Source: Adineta vaga (Eukaryota; Rotifera). Taken from it: a DNA stretch of 64,000 nt. A program made the translations under genes and the position numbers. The notes under the pieces are model-generated. The model was not told the DNA's origin. It saw nothing but the letters and a program-made list of their open reading frames with translations, and ran no database searches. Positions 38,070 to 50,034 of this stretch are shown here, one piece after another; within the stretch, counting starts at the first letter, position 1; every line of letters starts with the position of its first letter. Where the stretch lies: assembly GCA_021613535.1 (NCBI GenBank), contig CP075495.1, positions 2,418,001 through 2,482,000 of the forward strand, in the 5' to 3' direction.

Positions 38070-39653
38070 ATGTCGACAGTAGGAAAGAAATTGCCTGCAA
38101 CTTCATCAACAAATTTGAGAACTCTTCCGAAGGTATAAAAGATAAGAAACTTGTCAACACTAATCTATTATATATACGAAGAATGACATATTATGAACTA
38201 TACAATTCTTTTTCTCCTCTAGCCTGTATCTTCTTTATCAACATTAAGTAATTCATCATCTTCATCAATACAAAATATTGAAATAACATCAATAATGGTA
38301 GGTAATAATAATCGTGAAGAAATCTTAACAAACTGTAAAGCAACAGCAATGATTTATAATGATGCACAAAAGAAATGGATACATTGTGCATCGAATGGTG
38401 CAGCTAAGATTCAAATTTTATATACACCCGATACTCAAACATATCGTATTGTTGGTCGACAAATTCAAGATCATGAAGTTGTTCTAAATCATTTAATAAG
38501 TAAAGGTATTAAATATAATCAAGCAACACCTACATTTCATCAATGGCGTGATCAAACATCTGTTTATGGTCTAAATTTTTCTTCGAAACTTGATGCACAA
38601 GAATTTGGGACGACTATGATGAAAATTCTAGAAAGTGTCAATAGCTCTACTAATCTATCTTCTCACAGCAATGCTAATGGCGGAGTTACTCTTCCATCTT
38701 CGACTCAACAGAATAATAATAATAATAACACAAACGGCACATCGACATATAAACGTCAAACGAGCCAACCTTCTACTATTTCTTTTCCTCCAACAGCAAC
38801 CACAGTATCCATCAATTCTACATCTTCTTCTTCTGTTACTGTATTCGATCCACCAGTACAACAACAGCAACAACAACAACAACAACAACAGTTACATTTG
38901 TCGTCGTCTTACAATAATCAATTGCGTCCAAGCTTAAGCTCAATAAATTCGACATTAACGAGTACCAGTAATAATAATAATAATAATACTCCTCACCATA
39001 CTCAGCATCAACAACCACCTGAAGACGAAGAAGCAAATTACGCACTTATTTCCGATTCGCTTTCATCCTACGGTGATAATTCTACCAATAGAAATCATAA
39101 TATTCCACAAGCTCCACCTCTAAATCCAGCTATGTCTGCAAGTGGTGCACCACCACCACCACCACCACCACCACCGCCGCCGCCGCCACCACCACCACCA
39201 ATGCCTAACAATTTCGGAAATAGTCCACCTTCAGCACCATCACTTGTTCTACCTACTTCTAATGGCAATAGTGGTACAAATACACCAAGAAAATCCAGTA
39301 CAACTGCACCTCCTATGGATTTAATGTCGGAAATGGCAGCTAAATTTGCACAACGACGTAAACAAATTGATGAAGGTGAAAAACCAGATTCACCCAGTAC
39401 AACAAATACAATAAAAGCATCTTCAAAAGTACTGCCGACCACAACTTTACCACCGGCATCAGCTACACCACTTCAAACATCACCACGTATCAATCGAAAA
39501 ATGAGTGAAACTCAATCAGGTCCACATATAACTGCTAATGATTTGGAAAAATTAAAAAATGAAATACTTACTGAAATACGAAAAGATTTGGAAAAAGCAA
39601 AACAAGAAATTCTTACTGCTTTACTTGATCGTCCAAAAACGATAAGAAAATAA
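38070..39653 (+). CDS. ENAH: Enabled/VASP family actin regulator
   Basis: Processive barbed-end actin elongation factor. Exons 38070-38132 and 38223-39653 encode 497 aa. A Ser-rich leader precedes the EVH1 domain (about residues 45-155): ATAMIYNDAQKKWIHCASNG, YRIVGRQIQDHEVVLNHLIS, KYNQATPTFHQWRDQTSVYG, LNFSSKLDAQEFG. Next come a low-complexity region with an 11-residue Gln tract and a GAPPP run of about 18 prolines (profilin/SH3 ligand), then LMSEMAAKFAQRRK (the WH2-like G-actin site) and a C-terminal coiled coil (DLEKLKNEILTEIRKDLEKA) for tetramerisation. This order is diagnostic of Ena/VASP; vertebrate paralogs cannot be distinguished. The EVH1 start is preceded by a longer leader than usual, so the internal Met near 38295 is an alternative start. 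Confidence 0.95.
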
Positions 39654-40354
39654 ATCATATTTAAATCAACAACAACCAAAAAGGCTTTTCTTTGCTATGC
39701 TTGTACTGCTATTTTTCTATTTTATATACATATATATATATATATTATTGTTGTTTATCTTTGTGTACGTTTACTTCTAATTAATTTTCTTTATTTCTTT
39801 TTTTTATCTGAGCATTTGGGATAAATCATCAGTCTATAATTTGACAATATGCTTCAATAGTGGTGAAAAAATATTTTCTTTTCTTATTTACTTCTATAAA
39901 CGTGCTGCTTTCTTTTATGAAAATATATTTATACATTGAAAGATAAAAACAACCGTTATTCTACCATTTGGAATAAAGATCATGCTTTTTTGCTTCTTTT
40001 TCTCTGTCAGATAATTCATACAAATACATATATCTTACTCTTCGATGTATTTATTATCTGGTTAGCTTGTTTTTCTTTTTCTTCCCTTATTTATTACTAT
40101 TCATAAAGACAATAAATCGTTCTTTGTCGTTTGATTAACTCTGTTTCTTTTCTGTTCTTTCTGGATATTTAATACAGCGTTGTCTGTTGTATCTAACAGA
40201 ACATTTTCTCGTTTTTTGTTTTGTGAATTTTGCTTTTGAATTAACTGTGAAAATGAACAAAATAATCTCTAGTTCGAATAACTACAGTTTTCTTTTTATT
40301 ATTATTCAACAATTGCTTATTGTGTTCTTTGTTTTAGAATATAAAATTCACGTT
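39654..40354. other. Intergenic, ENAH 3' UTR and RGS 5' region
   Basis: About 700 bp, T-rich. It contains a TA tract (about 39730-39745) and AATAAA near 40110. An acceptor (TTTGTTTTAG) ends at 40337, 18 bp before the RGS start codon. Confidence 0.55.
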
Positions 40355-42718
40355 ATGGAAGTAACGAATAATACACAACGAAAAGCAATACCACGTTCCC
40401 TTCAATTCCAACGAATGGAACGTATTGTTAAAGCCATGCAACATCCGACAGCAGGTGTACCTGTTCGAAGTCAAAAATTATTCTTAACAACAGTACCTAA
40501 TGCATTCACAGGTGCTGATCTAACTGAATGGATTACAGAAAAACTCAATGTCAAAGATTCGAGTAAGTCATATCGTCGATATTATTATTGAAACTAGCTA
40601 CTATTTATTTTATTAGCTGAAGCACTTCATTTGGCTTCATTATTATGTTATTATGGTTATTTTTTTCATATAACAACAAATGGAGCTGTACAAATCAAAG
40701 ATGATAATGAATTATTTCGCTTTCAAGCACCCTATTATTGGGTGTCAACTAATTGGACAACAGGAAACATTGAATATGGTTTGTTAGAAATAATTATTTA
40801 GTGTTCTGCAGTATTTAGTTGTGTTCTTTTAGCTATTTACTTATTAAAACGAACATTAAGAAATCGACAAAAACATGGCCTTGAAGAACATGAAATAGTT
40901 TGTTAAAACAAATTTATTTGAAATTTATTCTTTTTCATTTTCATATTTTCTTCAGCGTGCATTAGATGATCTGAAAAAACGATTAATTCATCAATGGGAT
41001 TTTGTTACCATGCAAGCAGAAGCTCAATTTCGGTAAGAAAACAACATATTGAAAACTTCGAATACACATGAGTTTTGCTATTTCTATTTAATTTTCATAT
41101 AGTGTATTGAAAGATCGTAAAAAGACCGATAAAACAATTATCGATAGTCAAGAACGAGCATTTTGGCGTGTGATGCGTCCATCTGTAAGTTTATTGAAGA
41201 TTTCCTTGTTGGAAATTGACTTCCGACATCATTCGTTTTTCAGCCCGATGAAGCACAGTATTGGAAATGGATATTCGAAATGATCTATATACTCAAAGAC
41301 CGATGAAACGTGATGAAGTATTAAAGCGCCGTGTAAGTCAGATGATTCATTCTTTGATTCCATTAAATATCAGTGGAGAAGTCTTTTTTTAATTGACATA
41401 CCATTTTTCAGCTTGAATATCTTCAACAAGCATTGACCAATCGAGTTCGTACAAAACTATCACAAACACATCAAAGGTCTTTCTGTTTTGTTCATACCCA
41501 TGCATATCCCATCCACCCCATTGATGTTGCGCCTCTCTCTCTCTCTCTCTCTCTCTTTCTCTATTTTCAATGTTATCAGTTTAATTGCTTTCGTGTGTTT
41601 AAAAGTTGTGTATATCATCGAATTAACTCGTCTCATCTTTATTCTTTAGTCTATGTGCATGTTTTGAATTATTCAGTGATTATGATCCTTTTTTGGGACA
41701 TTGTTTACCTTCAAATCCTTGGCTTACATCAGATACAGTTCGATGGGAACTAACACAACCTTTGTAAGTGATGTTAATTATGTATCACTTTTCTTCTGTA
41801 TGTATGCAAGTTGTATAGAGTGGAGAATCCAACTCAACTTCGTGTTCGTCGTTGGTCGTTTAACTGTAAAGAACTTTTATCGGATCCGACGGGTGTCCGT
41901 GAATTTATGAAATTCTGTGAAGCTGATTTTTCCACGGAAAGTTTAAATTTTTATTTACATGTTCAAGCATTACGAAATTGTCCATTATCACAAATCAAAC
42001 AAAATGCCGAGCTTGTTTATCGGTTTGTATAATTCTCTCATTTCAATTTAGAATTCCAATATTTTGTCTCTTTTCTAGAGAACATCTAGCACCGAATGCT
42101 CCTCAAGAGGTGAACATCAATGATACAATACGCACAAAAATTATTAAACAGTTAGATAATCCAAATCGGTAATGAAAGAAAAATTTTGGCATTTTTTTCT
42201 ATCCATAATCCATTGTATTTCTTTTGTAGAGAAATCTTTTTCGAAGCAGAAAAACATATTATTGAATTGATCAAGAAAAATAGTTATTCACGTTTTCTTC
42301 AATCAGAACTTTATCGAAATCTTTTACAAAATGCTTCCAATCCATTACCAAAGAAACAGTAAGAAGACTTCATTTTTCACACCTACCCATTTACATACAC
42401 ATTTATTCTATTTAGGGGAATATTTCATTTTGTCAAAGATACGTATTTTCGTACATCAGAAAGTAGTAGTGATGACGAATATGATTCTGATGATTCTGCT
42501 CGAAAAGTTGATAATGTTCCACATAAATCTCAACCTTTAGTTGGAACATTAGTCAATACAGCAGCTGTAGCAACGGCAGTTGTTGCTGCCACTTCGGCAT
42601 CGATTCAAGCATTGGGTAATGAAGGAAAAAGGTAAAAAAAGAACTTTTAGATTAGAAACTTTGATAACTTTCATTTTGTTTTAGACTTTCGATACGTAAT
42701 CAATCGGGAACAAAATAA
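40355..42718 (+). CDS. R7-type RGS protein (DEP-DHEX-GGL-RGS) with one frame-breaking exon
   Basis: GTPase-activating protein for Gi/o alpha, obligate partner of G-beta-5. Exons 40355-40562, 40617-40778, 40833-40897, 40956-41032, 41103-41184, 41244-41332, 41412-41476, 41650-41763, 41819-42022, 42079-42168, 42230-42358, 42416-42631 and 42685-42718. DEP: RMERIVKAMQHPTAGVPVRS, AFTGADLTEWI, ALHLASLLCYYGYFFHIT. DHEX: HQWDFVTMQAEAQFR and DSQERAFWRVMRPS. GGL: EYLQQALTNRVRTKL, then DYDPFLGHCLPSNPWLTSDT. RGS domain: RRWSFNCKELLSDPTGVREF, FSTESLNFYLHVQAL, EHLAPNAPQEVNI, SYSRFLQSELYRNLLQ. Exon 41244-41332 is 89 nt between two phase-0 boundaries, so inclusion as read breaks the frame; its downstream part in another frame (LEMDIRNDLYTQRPMKRDEV) looks coding and resembles the EVDIKK segment of RGS7. 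The C-terminus is Ala/Val rich and lineage-specific. Closest to RGS6/7; exact paralog unknown. Confidence 0.9.
41533..41557. repeat. (CT)n microsatellite in an RGS intron
   Basis: About twelve CT units in the intron between RGS exons 7 and 8, upstream of the acceptor at 41648-41649. Confidence 0.85.
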
Positions 42719-43041
42719 GAATGAATTGATTTTTATTTCCTTTTTTTTATCGTACATTTTGATACTATTCATGCATTTGATACGGCATCGTTCTGATCAA
42801 TCAAAAACAAACACTTTGTTTTCTCAAAATATTTCATTAAGATTCCTATATTCAAATCCGCATAAAACTCGATGTATCGTTTGTATTTTTCTGTCAATAT
42901 ACTTTTGTCTGTAAATGTTCTGTGCCTTTTTGTTGGTATGTGTAAATGTCCTGCAACTATTATTATGATTTTTTGTAAAAAATATGAAATTAACTAAATA
43001 CTCGATGATATTTTTTATTACAAACTTATTGAATATTTTAG

Positions 43042-43821
43042 ATGGAAACAATAACGATTCCGTCTTTTGCATCTATAATAATTCAACCGAAATTGTCAGA
43101 TAGAACTGCAAAATCAAATAAAATCATTTGTCGTTTGGGATGGTCGTCATTTATTCTTGGTGCTTGTGCTTTTTTTATACATTATATTTCATTGAATTAT
43201 CTTGCAAATTTCTCACCATTTAATGCTGGTCTTATCACAGGATTTTTTCTTATGATTGCTGGACTAGCATCAATCGCAGCTAGTTATCATGAAACATCTT
43301 ATAAGTATCATCTTCATGCTCAAATTTGGTCATTTATTGTCGATTTTATCTTAGCACCAGGTTTGATTCTAGTAGCTATTGCTGCATTGATTGTTGATAG
43401 TCAAGATATTTATCCCATATGTCAATCCTACGTGTCGCCATCACGAGTTCGTTCAAGTGAATTTCATGTTGATTATTCATCGGATATCTTATGTGTAAAA
43501 GTAACAAATCTATATAATTTAACACGAATATTGAATATTATTCAATTAATTATTGGTATGATCTGTTTTGTAATTCATATATTTCTTTTAACAAATCAAC
43601 AACGTGTAATTAAACAAATAAAAATAACTGAAAATTCTATTTCCAAAGAAATGATTATTTATCCTCAACCAAATTCTATTAAGACGAGTAAGAATTACAA
43701 TTATTTGATAAACATATTGTTTCTATTATCTTCTTTTCATTTAGATCAAATAATAAACGAGATTGATCTGCCACCTAAGTATGAAGATCTTTATTCATTG
43801 TCTCAAACAATCTCCAAATAG
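43042..43821 (+). CDS. Four-transmembrane protein with C-terminal PY motif, family unknown
   Basis: I cannot name the family. Four hydrophobic segments are visible: LGWSSFILGACAFFIHYISL, LITGFFLMIAGLASIAASY, IWSFIVDFILAPGLILVAIA and LNIIQLIIGMICFVIHIFLL, with two cysteines in the loop between TM3 and TM4. The topology is tetraspan-like, in the style of CD20/sarcospan-type proteins. The tail has LPPKYEDLY, a PPxY ligand for Nedd4-type WW domains next to a possible tyrosine sorting signal. A 57-nt segment, 43688-43744, has perfect intron ends (GTAAG...TTCATTTAG), and its removal keeps frame, so the protein is probably 240 aa; retention also keeps frame (259 aa). An acceptor AG directly abuts the ATG (43040-43041). 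It starts 323 bp after the RGS gene on the same strand. Confidence 0.72.
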   Translation: METITIPSFASIIIQPKLSDRTAKSNKIICRLGWSSFILGACAFFIHYISLNYLANFSPFNAGLITGFFLMIAGLASIAASYHETSYKYHLHAQIWSFIVDFILAPGLILVAIAALIVDSQDIYPICQSYVSPSRVRSSEFHVDYSSDILCVKVTNLYNLTRILNIIQLIIGMICFVIHIFLLTNQQRVIKQIKITENSISKEMIIYPQPNSIKTSKNYNYLINILFLLSSFHLDQIINEIDLPPKYEDLYSLSQTISK

Positions 43822-44337
43822 TGTTGCTTTTTAGTGAATTTTGATCCGATTTATTTTTATCTTAACTTTATTGTAGTTGTAGTTGGTCAGATATGATGAT
43901 AATAAATATATTCAGGGGTAATAAATACGAATTTTTCTCTCAATCTGAAATTATCAATTTCATAAATTATCCAATGTAATTAATTCTGTTGATCTTTTGT
44001 TAATATCATCATCATCATCAACATTAACTAGCGACATCTTTCAACATTCCATCTTTTCTGGTGGTCAATTCTATAAAAGAAATTTCCTAAATAATATGCA
44101 AAGTATTAAAATAAATCATAATTACTAAAATATTCTATGGTTGAAAAGCGTGATTAGACTTTTAGTAGCCTCTACCAGATCTAACATTTTCCATGGTCGG
44201 ATAACAATGGCGATGAAAAGAAAGAAATAACTAACTGACACGTTATTTTGTTTTTTCATCCATGATTTTATTATTATTCATTTAAAAATCCTGTTTTGTA
44301 TTTTTAATTCAGACAAATTTGAACGAATTTCAATATA
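43822..44337. other. Intergenic before DPY30 genes
   Basis: About 516 bp holding the 3' UTR of the four-TM gene (AATAAA-like run near 43903) and the DPY30 5' region. An acceptor-like TTTTTAATTCAG ends at 44312, 25 bp before the first DPY30 ATG. Confidence 0.5.
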
Positions 44338-44661
44338 ATGTCCGATTCTACTGTTGAAAATCAACCAACTGTATCAGATAAAACAACATCCGATGAACCA
44401 ATGGATCAACCACAGGTAGATTCAACAACGAATAAGGTTAGCAATGAAACAGTCACTGCTGAAACTTCAAACAAGGATGATTCCAATCCAACGAAAGAAA
44501 AACGTGATGTTTCAACATTACCAACACGTGCATATCTTGATCAAACAGTTGTTCCTATACTTCTACAAGGTATGTCACAAATCGCACGTGATCGTCCAGC
44601 CAAACCAATCGAACAATTGGCTTTATATTTACAACAAAATAGAGAAAAATATGGCGAATAA
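44338..44661 (+). CDS. DPY30: DPY30 paralog 1
   Basis: Subunit of SET1/MLL H3K4 methyltransferase complexes that docks ASH2L through a dimeric helix bundle. Single-exon, 107 aa. The N-terminal 55 residues are polar and disordered (Thr/Asp/Gln rich). The C-terminal Dpy-30 domain reads [47 protein letters not shown], nearly identical to metazoan DPY30. It is followed 287 bp later by a second copy on the same strand. Confidence 0.93.
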   Translation: MSDSTVENQPTVSDKTTSDEPMDQPQVDSTTNKVSNETVTAETSNKDDSNPTKEKRDVSTLPTRAYLDQTVVPILLQGMSQIARDRPAKPIEQLALYLQQNREKYGE

Positions 44662-44948
44662 ATTTTAAAACAACAAAGTAGACTCTTTTCGTTGAATGAA
44701 CCTACATTGATATTGTTTGCTTTTTTTCTTGTTGGTTTTACTCTTATTTACATCTTTTTCCTTCATACATTAATGTTTATATCTATAAATATTATTCAGA
44801 TTGGATTTTTTTAACAAAATTTCAATGGGAAAAAAAGTTTTATTTTTAGGATAAAGAAGAAAAATTTTATTTTCGCGCCATATATTTCGTTGTTTTCTTT
44901 TTTAAGATTTGTTTCCTACGCGCATTTATATAAACAAGAAATCTAACC

Positions 44949-45317
44949 ATGTCGGAAGTTACAGGTGAAAATCCAACAACAACAACAACAACAACTGGTA
45001 GTGAATCAGCTGAGAAAAATGCAACAACATCATCGGAACAAATGGAAGCTCAACCAGCAACTGAATCAGGTGAACAACAATCGAATGATAAACAAGCTGA
45101 TACAACCAAGGAATCAACTGGTAATTCTCAGCAGCAACAATCAGGTGAAAAAACCAAACCCGATTTATCAACATTACCAACACGGGCTTATTTGGATCAA
45201 ACTGTTGTTCCAATTCTTCTTCAAGCAATGTCTCAACTTGCTAAAGAACGACCTGCTAAACCAATTAGTTTTCTTGCTGAATATTTACTTAATCATAAAG
45301 AGAAGTACAATGAATAA
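44949..45317 (+). CDS. DPY30: DPY30 paralog 2
   Basis: Single-exon, 122 aa. The disordered leader is Thr/Gln/Glu rich with a run of Thr; the Dpy-30 domain reads [47 protein letters not shown]. It differs from paralog 1 at scattered positions of the second helix (AMSQLAKE versus [16 protein letters not shown] versus EQLALYLQ), while the leaders are unrelated. The AEYLL version is closer to the usual metazoan sequence (FLASYLL). It is a tandem duplicate rather than a recent exact copy. Confidence 0.93.
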   Translation: MSEVTGENPTTTTTTTGSESAEKNATTSSEQMEAQPATESGEQQSNDKQADTTKESTGNSQQQQSGEKTKPDLSTLPTRAYLDQTVVPILLQAMSQLAKERPAKPISFLAEYLLNHKEKYNE

Positions 45318-46439
45318 ATAGAAGAAAAAATCCTTAGAGAACGACATAATATTCGATTCAAACACTTTTTTTCTTTTTCTTTCTTTCTCTCTTTCTTTAT
45401 CATTGTTAATCGAACGATTTTTATGATTATTCATTAACTTTCTCTTTCTCTTCTTCTTCTTCTATTCTACTACTACTACTACTTGTGTCTTTATTTGTTG
45501 TGTTTCTAAAACATTAGGCCTCTGTTCCTGTTGATTGTGGTGATGTTGTTAAACAAAAAGGAGAGAGAGAAAAAAAAATATATACAAGAAAAAACAAAAA
45601 TTCAACATAATTCGATCAATTTTCGAGAGCGTTTGATTTCCTCGGGATGTTTTTTCTTTCTAACTAACATTGAGCAACAACATTCTATATATAAATTCCG
45701 TCAAAAACTAATTAAATCTATTTTTATATTGGAAGTTGGGTAAATATACGGAAAAGTTTTTCTTCACTTGTCTTCATTAGTATTATAATCATACGAGTCT
45801 CTCGAGTTAACACTTCTAAATAGAGTAGAATTTCGACGTATATAACGAATCAATTCTAATGAGAAAAATTTCTTTCGATTCCTATAAAAATATCATTGTG
45901 AACTTTAGACTTCAATGTCGTCAAAAAAAAAGAAAGTTCATATGGATGGCATTCATGCTATTCTCATTTGTATTCGTATTCTCATAGGAAATACATTTTT
46001 CTATTAATTTTCTTCTCAATAATCATATTAGATGATGACGAGAAGATACAAAAATTGAACAAACATGATGTCTTCTTCTGAAAACTTAACTTATATTTTA
46101 TTTGAAAAAATTGTTATTTAAGTTAGATCATTCGAACAGAACAACAAAAAGTACGAAAAGAAAAAATACACTGATACAAAGATTAACTGAGTATTCATTT
46201 GAATAACTAGAAAAAGAACAAATAAAAAGAGAGAATTTCACACTGTACAGTGATTAGTTCATTGTATATTACATATGTATAGAGAGAGAGAGAGAGAAAT
46301 AGAGAATATTTCTAAAAGTGCAATTATGTTGAATAGTCTTGGAAAAAGTTTCATGAAGGTATATTAACATATGTTACGGGGGACGGAATGAATATGCTGA
46401 AAAAGTAAAGAAAGCATTCACATTAAATCGATTTATTAT
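45318..46439. other. Intergenic, no gene seen
   Basis: About 1.1 kb between the convergent ends of DPY30 paralog 2 and RAP1GAP. It is T-rich then A-rich, with CTT/CTA microsatellite-like stretches at 45390-45480 and an AG run at about 46281-46297. The ORF at 45531-45743 has no signature. Confidence 0.55.
46281..46297. repeat. (AG)n tract
   Basis: Eight AG units 140 bp past the RAP1GAP stop codon on its 3' side. Confidence 0.75.
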
Positions 46440-49274
46440 CTAAGGACTATCTCGATCGATAGCAGTTTGTTGTTGCATTAATTGTAATTCTAATCGTTTT
46501 AAAGCATTTGAATGATTTTGATCCATTTGAGCGATTTTATTTGAATGTTGTTGTTGTAAAGTAAGAACAAATTTAATCAAATCTAATCATAAATAGAATA
46601 GAAAATAGAGAAAAAATATGATCAATAAATTTTCTCTTTACCATCTTTTGATGATGATTGAAGATCATCAGGTATTAATTGTACATGATTATCATTATCG
46701 AAATCATCGGATGAAAATTTATTATTAAAAGTAAATGAGGAATTTAACATTGATGTTGATTGTGAATATGAATGTCCATTTGGATTTAATTCATTGGTTG
46801 GTGATGAAAGAAAACCATTTGGCGGTCCCGGTGTCCAAGGAGATGATGGACAAGTAGCTGGTGATAATAATTTCGTATTTGAACGTAAACTAAATTCAAA
46901 TATTTCAAATAGAAATTGTCATTTAATTGGAGAAGGATTTTACTTAGAAGTTGAATCGAGATTTTCTGGATCGGCTAATGAACGATTCGTCGCTGATTTA
47001 TCAATTCGTGGACTATTAGTCTAGAAAAATAATAGGATATCTTTCGATATAGATATAATTCGAGAAAAATCAGAAATTACTTTAGATGATGAAAAGAATG
47101 AACTCATTTTTCCATTAGTATTTCCATTCGTTATTGAATAACCGTTTGTTGTCATTGATTCTCGTGATGCACTTCGTTGTAAATCCATTGTCATTGAACG
47201 TGTTTTTGTTCGTGTATCATTCGATGGTGGTGTCGTAACGATAATAGTTGTTGCTGGCGATGACGATGGATTTTGTACACGTAATTTTGGTGCAATAAAT
47301 CGACGTCGTACAGAACCAAGTAATGAACTGTCAGCATGTCGATCCGGTGTTTTCAATAAAGAATTATTTTGTACTTCTTCACGTTGTTGTTGCTGTTGTT
47401 CAAGTTCACATTCATGTTTATATTGACTATGATATAAGATAAAATTCATCAATGAACGATTGTTATCATGTAATGTACGATATAAATTTTCGAATAAATT
47501 CATTTTTGTTCGTTCCTATGAGAAAAAAATCATCAATAAATATGAGATGAACAAAATACAGAAATCTTTTTTTTGTTGTTTTACTTGATATTTTTGAAAA
47601 GTACTTGCACGACATGAAGCCATTTCTGCATTGATTAACTTTGTTAATATCCATTGTTTAAATATTTGATCACAATGAAATGATGTTGATAGATTTGAAT
47701 TCGGTCCAAATGATGGAACACTATCACGATGCATAACTGAAACTTTAAATTCAGTTCCAGTTGAATCTAATGGTGTAACAACAAGATAGACATGGAGAAA
47801 TTGTGATGTTATACATTCTGGATTGAATAATGTTTCGGTTTCTTGAAAAACAATTGCGACAATATCATTACCAATATGACGTTTACGTTCTAATTGTTGT
47901 CGTTCACTTTTTGAATGTGGTAATAATGTACTAACATGAAACATAATTTCATGATTATGAAATTGTTCATAAACGGATTCAACGCCTGTTTGATCACATT
48001 TAACATCAAGACCACCACGAAATCTATAGATAAATATTGATTTGTAAATACTAATGGATAAATTCGAAATTTTACCCTCGAAAATCTTTTAGTTTAACAC
48101 GTGTACCAATTAAATCAAGAAATTTTTCCATTGCAACACTATGTGTTTCATTACTAAATATATCTTCTTCTGTTAGTTGATTTTCACGTTGATAGATGAT
48201 ACCAAATTTATGTTGATTGGAGACATGTGATTCATCATATTTTAATAATAGATCATGTGTCTAAATATAAAGAATAGAATTATAATAAAAAAGACAAAAG
48301 AGAAAAAGAATATTTTTACTCCATCACATAGCACCGGATCAAAATATTCTATATCATGAATAGCACATTGTTCACATAGACGACGTAAAATATCACTTGG
48401 AGGAGTTGATGAAGATATATCAGTAAGTGATTCAATCATTGTTCGTTGTCGTGTTCTAAAATTTGAAATTAATAACACAATTATTTATCTATGAAAAGTT
48501 CGACTATGTTAATAGAACTACCTAACAATTGACATAACAGATCGTTGTTTATTCTGATCAAGAGAATGTTTATATGAAATAATTACATGTCCTTGACTTT
48601 CACTAGTACCATACCAATTAAAATGTTCCTAGAAACAAGAGATAGAAGAAGAAAAAAATAAGATTAATTCAAAATGTCAACACATACAGTCGATTCAAAT
48701 TGTTGACGATAGATTAAAGGTTTATCATCAATTTCTAATTGTGGTAAGCATTCATCAACACTTGTTCGAGTATTAATGTGATTAAAATTGGGACTTTCAA
48801 AACACCATGTATAATCATTAATTGTTTTTGTATTATTGTTTCCATTGAAGACTGTTCGATGTGATGAGGGTGATTCAATCATACCATTACTACCAACATT
48901 AGATAATGGATCAAATAAGCCCTATAAAATTCAATGGATGAAAATAGAACAGAAAAGTCGATTTGATCTTTGAAAAAGATTGACTTACTAATCGATCGAC
49001 TGTAGTAGAAGGTGCCGTCGAAATACGCTAGAAAGAAAAGAGAAGAAAAAAAATCATTGGATTTATCGACGATAGATGCATGTATATATATATATATATG
49101 TTTAGTTTTTAGTCAAGGAAAAGCACGTACAAAATAATTGTTACTACGAATATGTAATAATGGTGATAGATTGAGCATACGATGAGTAAATATTGGTGAC
49201 ATGCTTGATAACTTCTCATCTGAATCCATATTCAAACGTAGTTCCGTCGTTACGGCTCGTTCACGACGACGCAT
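46440..49274 (-). CDS. RAP1GAP: RAP1GAP, Rap GTPase-activating protein (core isoform)
   Basis: Inactivates Rap1/2 through an Asn-thumb mechanism. Exons 49131-49274, 48989-49027, 48688-48921, 48522-48628, 48320-48455, 48076-48260, 47585-48023, 47081-47515, 46944-47020, 46642-46889 and 46440-46582 sum to 2187 nt (728 aa). Pre-GAP region: LIYRQQFEST then EHFNWYGTSESQGHVIISYK. GAP domain: LLLKYDESHVSNQHKFGIIY, VKLKDFRGFRGGLDVKCDQT, EIMFHVSTLLPHSKSERQQL, the catalytic helix RKRHIGNDIVAIVFQE with the Asn thumb, SQFLHVYLVV, VSVMHRDSVPSFGP and ILTKLINAEMASCRAS. The tail is Ser/Thr rich (phosphorylation-type) with a final Gln-rich coiled coil (FVLTLQQQHSNKIAQMDQNH). The start used here, MRRRERAV at 49274, sits in an exon with no clear acceptor and so is probably a first exon. 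The GoLoco motif of vertebrate forms is not seen. Confidence 0.92.
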
Positions 49275-50034
49275 GATGATTATGTTTTTTAAGAAGATAA
49301 GATAATTATGGATGAAGAGAAAATATCTTCGAACGAAGATCAAGTTCGATGCAATAAGCTTGTTATTATTTTTATTATTTCTTTCGGCACAATAACAAAC
49401 AACTATCGACGACAGTCAAGAGACAAAAGAGAAGAAATTTTCTTCTCTCTTTCCCTTTCTCGATGTCGAAGAGAAGAAGGCGGTACGAGCGCGAACGTTC
49501 TACGAACGTATATAGTTTGTCTGCTGATGAAAAAAAAGAAAATATCTGCTCGTCTTCTCTTTTTTCCTTCATCCAATACAAGTATATTTCTATCTATCTC
49601 GTCGCGTGTTTTTGTTCATCATCATCATCATCATAAGCTTTTCCTTGTTTTGTTCGGTTCTTTTTCCTATTTCCTTCTTCTCTCATTCAGATGACAGTAA
49701 CGTCAATAAAAATAGATATAACTAAGCCAGTCATATAGACAAAGACAAAAGATGAAAGGAAAAGAAAATGAATAGAATTCTGACATGGTAACATCTCGTT
49801 GCCATCGCTTGGATTCTATGGCGCAATCATATTGGCAACATACGAGTGAAGGTTGACAAATATGGAACATTCAGACAATTAAATATAGGGAACAAAAAAC
49901 GTAACGAAGAATGATGTAATCATTATTTTTTCATTAGATGGGGAGGAGAAAAAAACCAATCAGCCCAACATAAATGGTATTATAAAATAAGCAGGAATGG
50001 TATATTAGTGAGGAAGTACATGAGAGATGCATAC

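Noticed and set aside
38655-39442. Minus-strand ORFs rich in Gly, Val or Tyr inside ENAH
   Set aside because: They are antisense shadows of the Gln, Asn and Pro repeats of ENAH.
49308-49694. Plus-strand ORF of 128 codons opposite the RAP1GAP 5' region
   Set aside because: Low-complexity Ser/Phe/Arg-rich translation of a pyrimidine-rich region without motif or conservation signal.
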